NCBI RefSeq assembly: GCF_002015035.1
Contig: NZ_MUXY01000002.1
Coordinates: 27,312 to 91,311, forward strand
Direction of reading: 5' to 3'
Length of the DNA stretch: 64,000 bases
Source: Haemophilus parahaemolyticus
GTDB taxonomy: Bacteria; Pseudomonadota; Gammaproteobacteria; Enterobacterales; Pasteurellaceae
Notes under the pieces: model-generated
Told to the model about the DNA's origin: nothing
The model's database searches: none
What the model saw: only the letters and a program-made list of their open reading frames with translations
Position numbers and translations under genes: made by a program
Shown here: piece by piece, positions 62,515 through 64,000 of the stretch
Position numbering within the stretch: position 1 is the first letter of the stretch
How the letters are laid out: each line of letters begins with the position of its first letter

Positions 62515-63783
62515 TTATCTGTAATAGGATTGATTTGCTTTCCACTCAGCATCACTTGCTCTTCTATTAGCAGCATCCGCCACATTTTGAGCATTACGAG
62601 CCTCATTTCTTGCACGAGCAGCATCTAATTCAGCTTGAACAGCTCGACGTTCAGCACTACTAGCAGCACTTTCAGCCGCTTTGATTTTACCTAGCATTTC
62701 ATCTCTATTATCATCACTTATTTTTACATTGATCGCCTCTTTTAATGTATCTGCTCTTCCAGTCTGTAATATAGAAAGGATCTCAGATAACCACGATGAT
62801 GAAACTTTAATCGTATCACCATAAGCACTATGATGTAAATAATACTCAGGGATTGCATCCTTTATTTCTTTATACATAGGATGATTCAATATGTTTTCAT
62901 AAATTGAAGTTCCATTTCTCTCTTCATATTTTTTACAATAATCATCGTAGATATTAAACCATTTTTGTGCTTCTTGAAGTCTATAAATTGAAGAATGATA
63001 GTCTTTTTCTATAGAACCACCTAAAGAACCATCATACTCTTCATTTGAATAATAAGAATTTGCCTCTACTTTTTTAGCTAAATAACTTAGATAAATAACC
63101 TGCACTACAACTGCAGCGATTAAATATGGATTCAATATCATCCACTGTAGATAACCCAGCGGATAATACAGCAGCGTATCTAATGAGAAATTGTACTTGT
63201 AAATATAGCCTAATGATATAACTACACTTAACAATATAAACAATATAATAAAACCTTTTATATTTTTATTCGAATATGTACCTTTGCCAAGGTTATGTCT
63301 ATTATAATAAGAGAGAGGTAGATACATTGACAATAACATAGATACAAATACCCAAATAATAAAGCCATAAAAAGATACAGATTCTTTCAGATATAAAGTT
63401 GTCGAAGTATAATTTTCATTGCTATAGTTTATTGTTTCGGTATACACAAAATCCTGTGGTAAAAAACTCAACAGTTCATGCCTCCAAAATCCCCAAAAAC
63501 TATAAAATATAAAAAACAATACAATAGATCTAAATAATACATATCTAGAGCGTTTCCAGCCATTTCCACGAATACTTTTAACTAATTTAGCTTTTTGTTC
63601 TAAATTTTCATTCTCAATATGTTGCTGTAAATTATTAATAATTTGGCGATTATGTTCTCTGTTTGCGAGATTATTTTGATAATTTCTAAATGCACTATCC
63701 TCTTTCATATATTGCTGATAAAAAGGTTCAAGTCTTTTAAATTTATCAATTAGATCTAGTCTTTCTTGTTTTTGATAGCTCAT
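62515..63783 (-). CDS. Membrane protein with coiled-coil ends, unknown function
   Basis: 422 residues, not recognised. The first 70 or so are charged and probably coiled coil (KFKRLEPFYQQYMKEDSAF..., INNLQQHIENENLEQKAKL). Four hydrophobic segments follow at about 81-100, 138-160, 177-196 and 212-233. A soluble region of about 130 residues comes next, and residues 365-422 are an Ala/Arg/Glu-rich heptad-like tail (AAESAASSAERRAVQAELDA, then AADAxxRRASDAEWKA-type repeats). It is AT-rich like the accessory genes. TolA-like tails have similar composition but no TolA domain is seen. Confidence 0.65.
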   Translation of the reverse strand: MSYQKQERLDLIDKFKRLEPFYQQYMKEDSAFRNYQNNLANREHNRQIINNLQQHIENENLEQKAKLVKSIRGNGWKRSRYVLFRSIVLFFIFYSFWGFWRHELLSFLPQDFVYTETINYSNENYTSTTLYLKESVSFYGFIIWVFVSMLLSMYLPLSYYNRHNLGKGTYSNKNIKGFIILFILLSVVISLGYIYKYNFSLDTLLYYPLGYLQWMILNPYLIAAVVVQVIYLSYLAKKVEANSYYSNEEYDGSLGGSIEKDYHSSIYRLQEAQKWFNIYDDYCKKYEERNGTSIYENILNHPMYKEIKDAIPEYYLHHSAYGDTIKVSSSWLSEILSILQTGRADTLKEAINVKISDDNRDEMLGKIKAAESAASSAERRAVQAELDAARARNEARNAQNVADAANRRASDAEWKANQSYYR

Positions 63784-64000
63784 GGTGAACGTCCTTGAAG
63801 TGGATAAATGTTATTTTTTATGAGTAGAATTAACTAGTTCGCCATTATTCCAAAAGCAGTAAAATTCTATTCCATTTCATTTTTACAAACAAAATTTATA
63901 CTATTTCTATTTAAAACGCAATTAACAAAGGCCGTAGTTTTAAAAGCGAAAACCCCATACCTTACGATACGGGGTTATTCACTTTCGCTGTAATTCAATC
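63784..64000. other. Non-coding tail of the window with a terminator
   Basis: No gene is supported. AACCCCATAC-CTTAC-GATACGGGGTT (63951-63976) is a hairpin with TTTT after it on the minus strand, so it probably terminates a minus-strand gene that enters from beyond 64000; minus-strand stop codons at 63975-63977 and 63979-63981 are compatible with that. Confidence 0.5.

Overview
The window is chromosomal DNA of a Pasteurellaceae bacterium. Gene order and protein sequences are gammaproteobacterial, and uptake-signal cores of the ACAAGCGGT type are scattered throughout, often as inverted pairs between genes. That core is the variant used by the Actinobacillus pleuropneumoniae / Mannheimia / Bibersteinia branch rather than by Haemophilus influenzae. 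The species cannot be fixed from the sequence alone.

Layout. 1-3150: L-fucose catabolism (fucK, cut by the window edge, and fucI) with a consensus CRP site. 3181-7861: a phosphohexomutase, a decayed 5'-nucleotidase, selA divergent from selC (tRNA-Sec), and mioC. 7890-10650: an AT-rich accessory island holding vapB, a broken vapC and an ATPase + DUF4435 (TOPRIM-like) pair that resembles PARIS defence systems. 10657-19530: rpoC and rpoB with their own promoter and leader, and a palindrome-rich gap between the two genes. 19560-20720: small genes of unknown function and a palindromic promoter block. 20720-31210: DeoR regulator, trkA, rsmB, selB, proS, a second DeoR regulator and glmS. 31287-36965: a small lipoprotein gene and the complete 11-gene S10 ribosomal operon with promoter and leader. 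37213-38776: the competence regulator sxy, then two transposase remnants.

38776-42613: an ascorbate PTS locus (ulaC, a fused ulaA-ulaB, ulaR) in which ulaG is reduced to its first codons. 42700-45086: a siderophore-monooxygenase remnant, an EamA transporter and an unknown outer-membrane beta-barrel. 45141-49750: prmA, azlCD, tldD and a PhzF-family gene. 49802-58030: the conserved cell-envelope/lipoate cluster rsfS-rlmH-mrdA-rodA-rlpA-dacA-ybeD-lipB-lipA. 58177-59050: a small two-gene operon that looks like a class II microcin with its immunity protein, placed behind a promoter and a Fur-like box. 59064-64000: mutS, a glutathione S-transferase and a large membrane/coiled-coil protein of unknown function.

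Most of the window is core genome. The points worth following up are the putative microcin operon, the ATPase/DUF4435 pair, a regulatory block shared by two loci in which one base-pair change is compensated across the dyad, three families of short palindromic repeats (one copy supplies the C-terminus of SelA), and several gene remnants that record loss of function (ulaG, vapC, a nucleotidase, IS1016-like and other transposases, an IucD-like gene).
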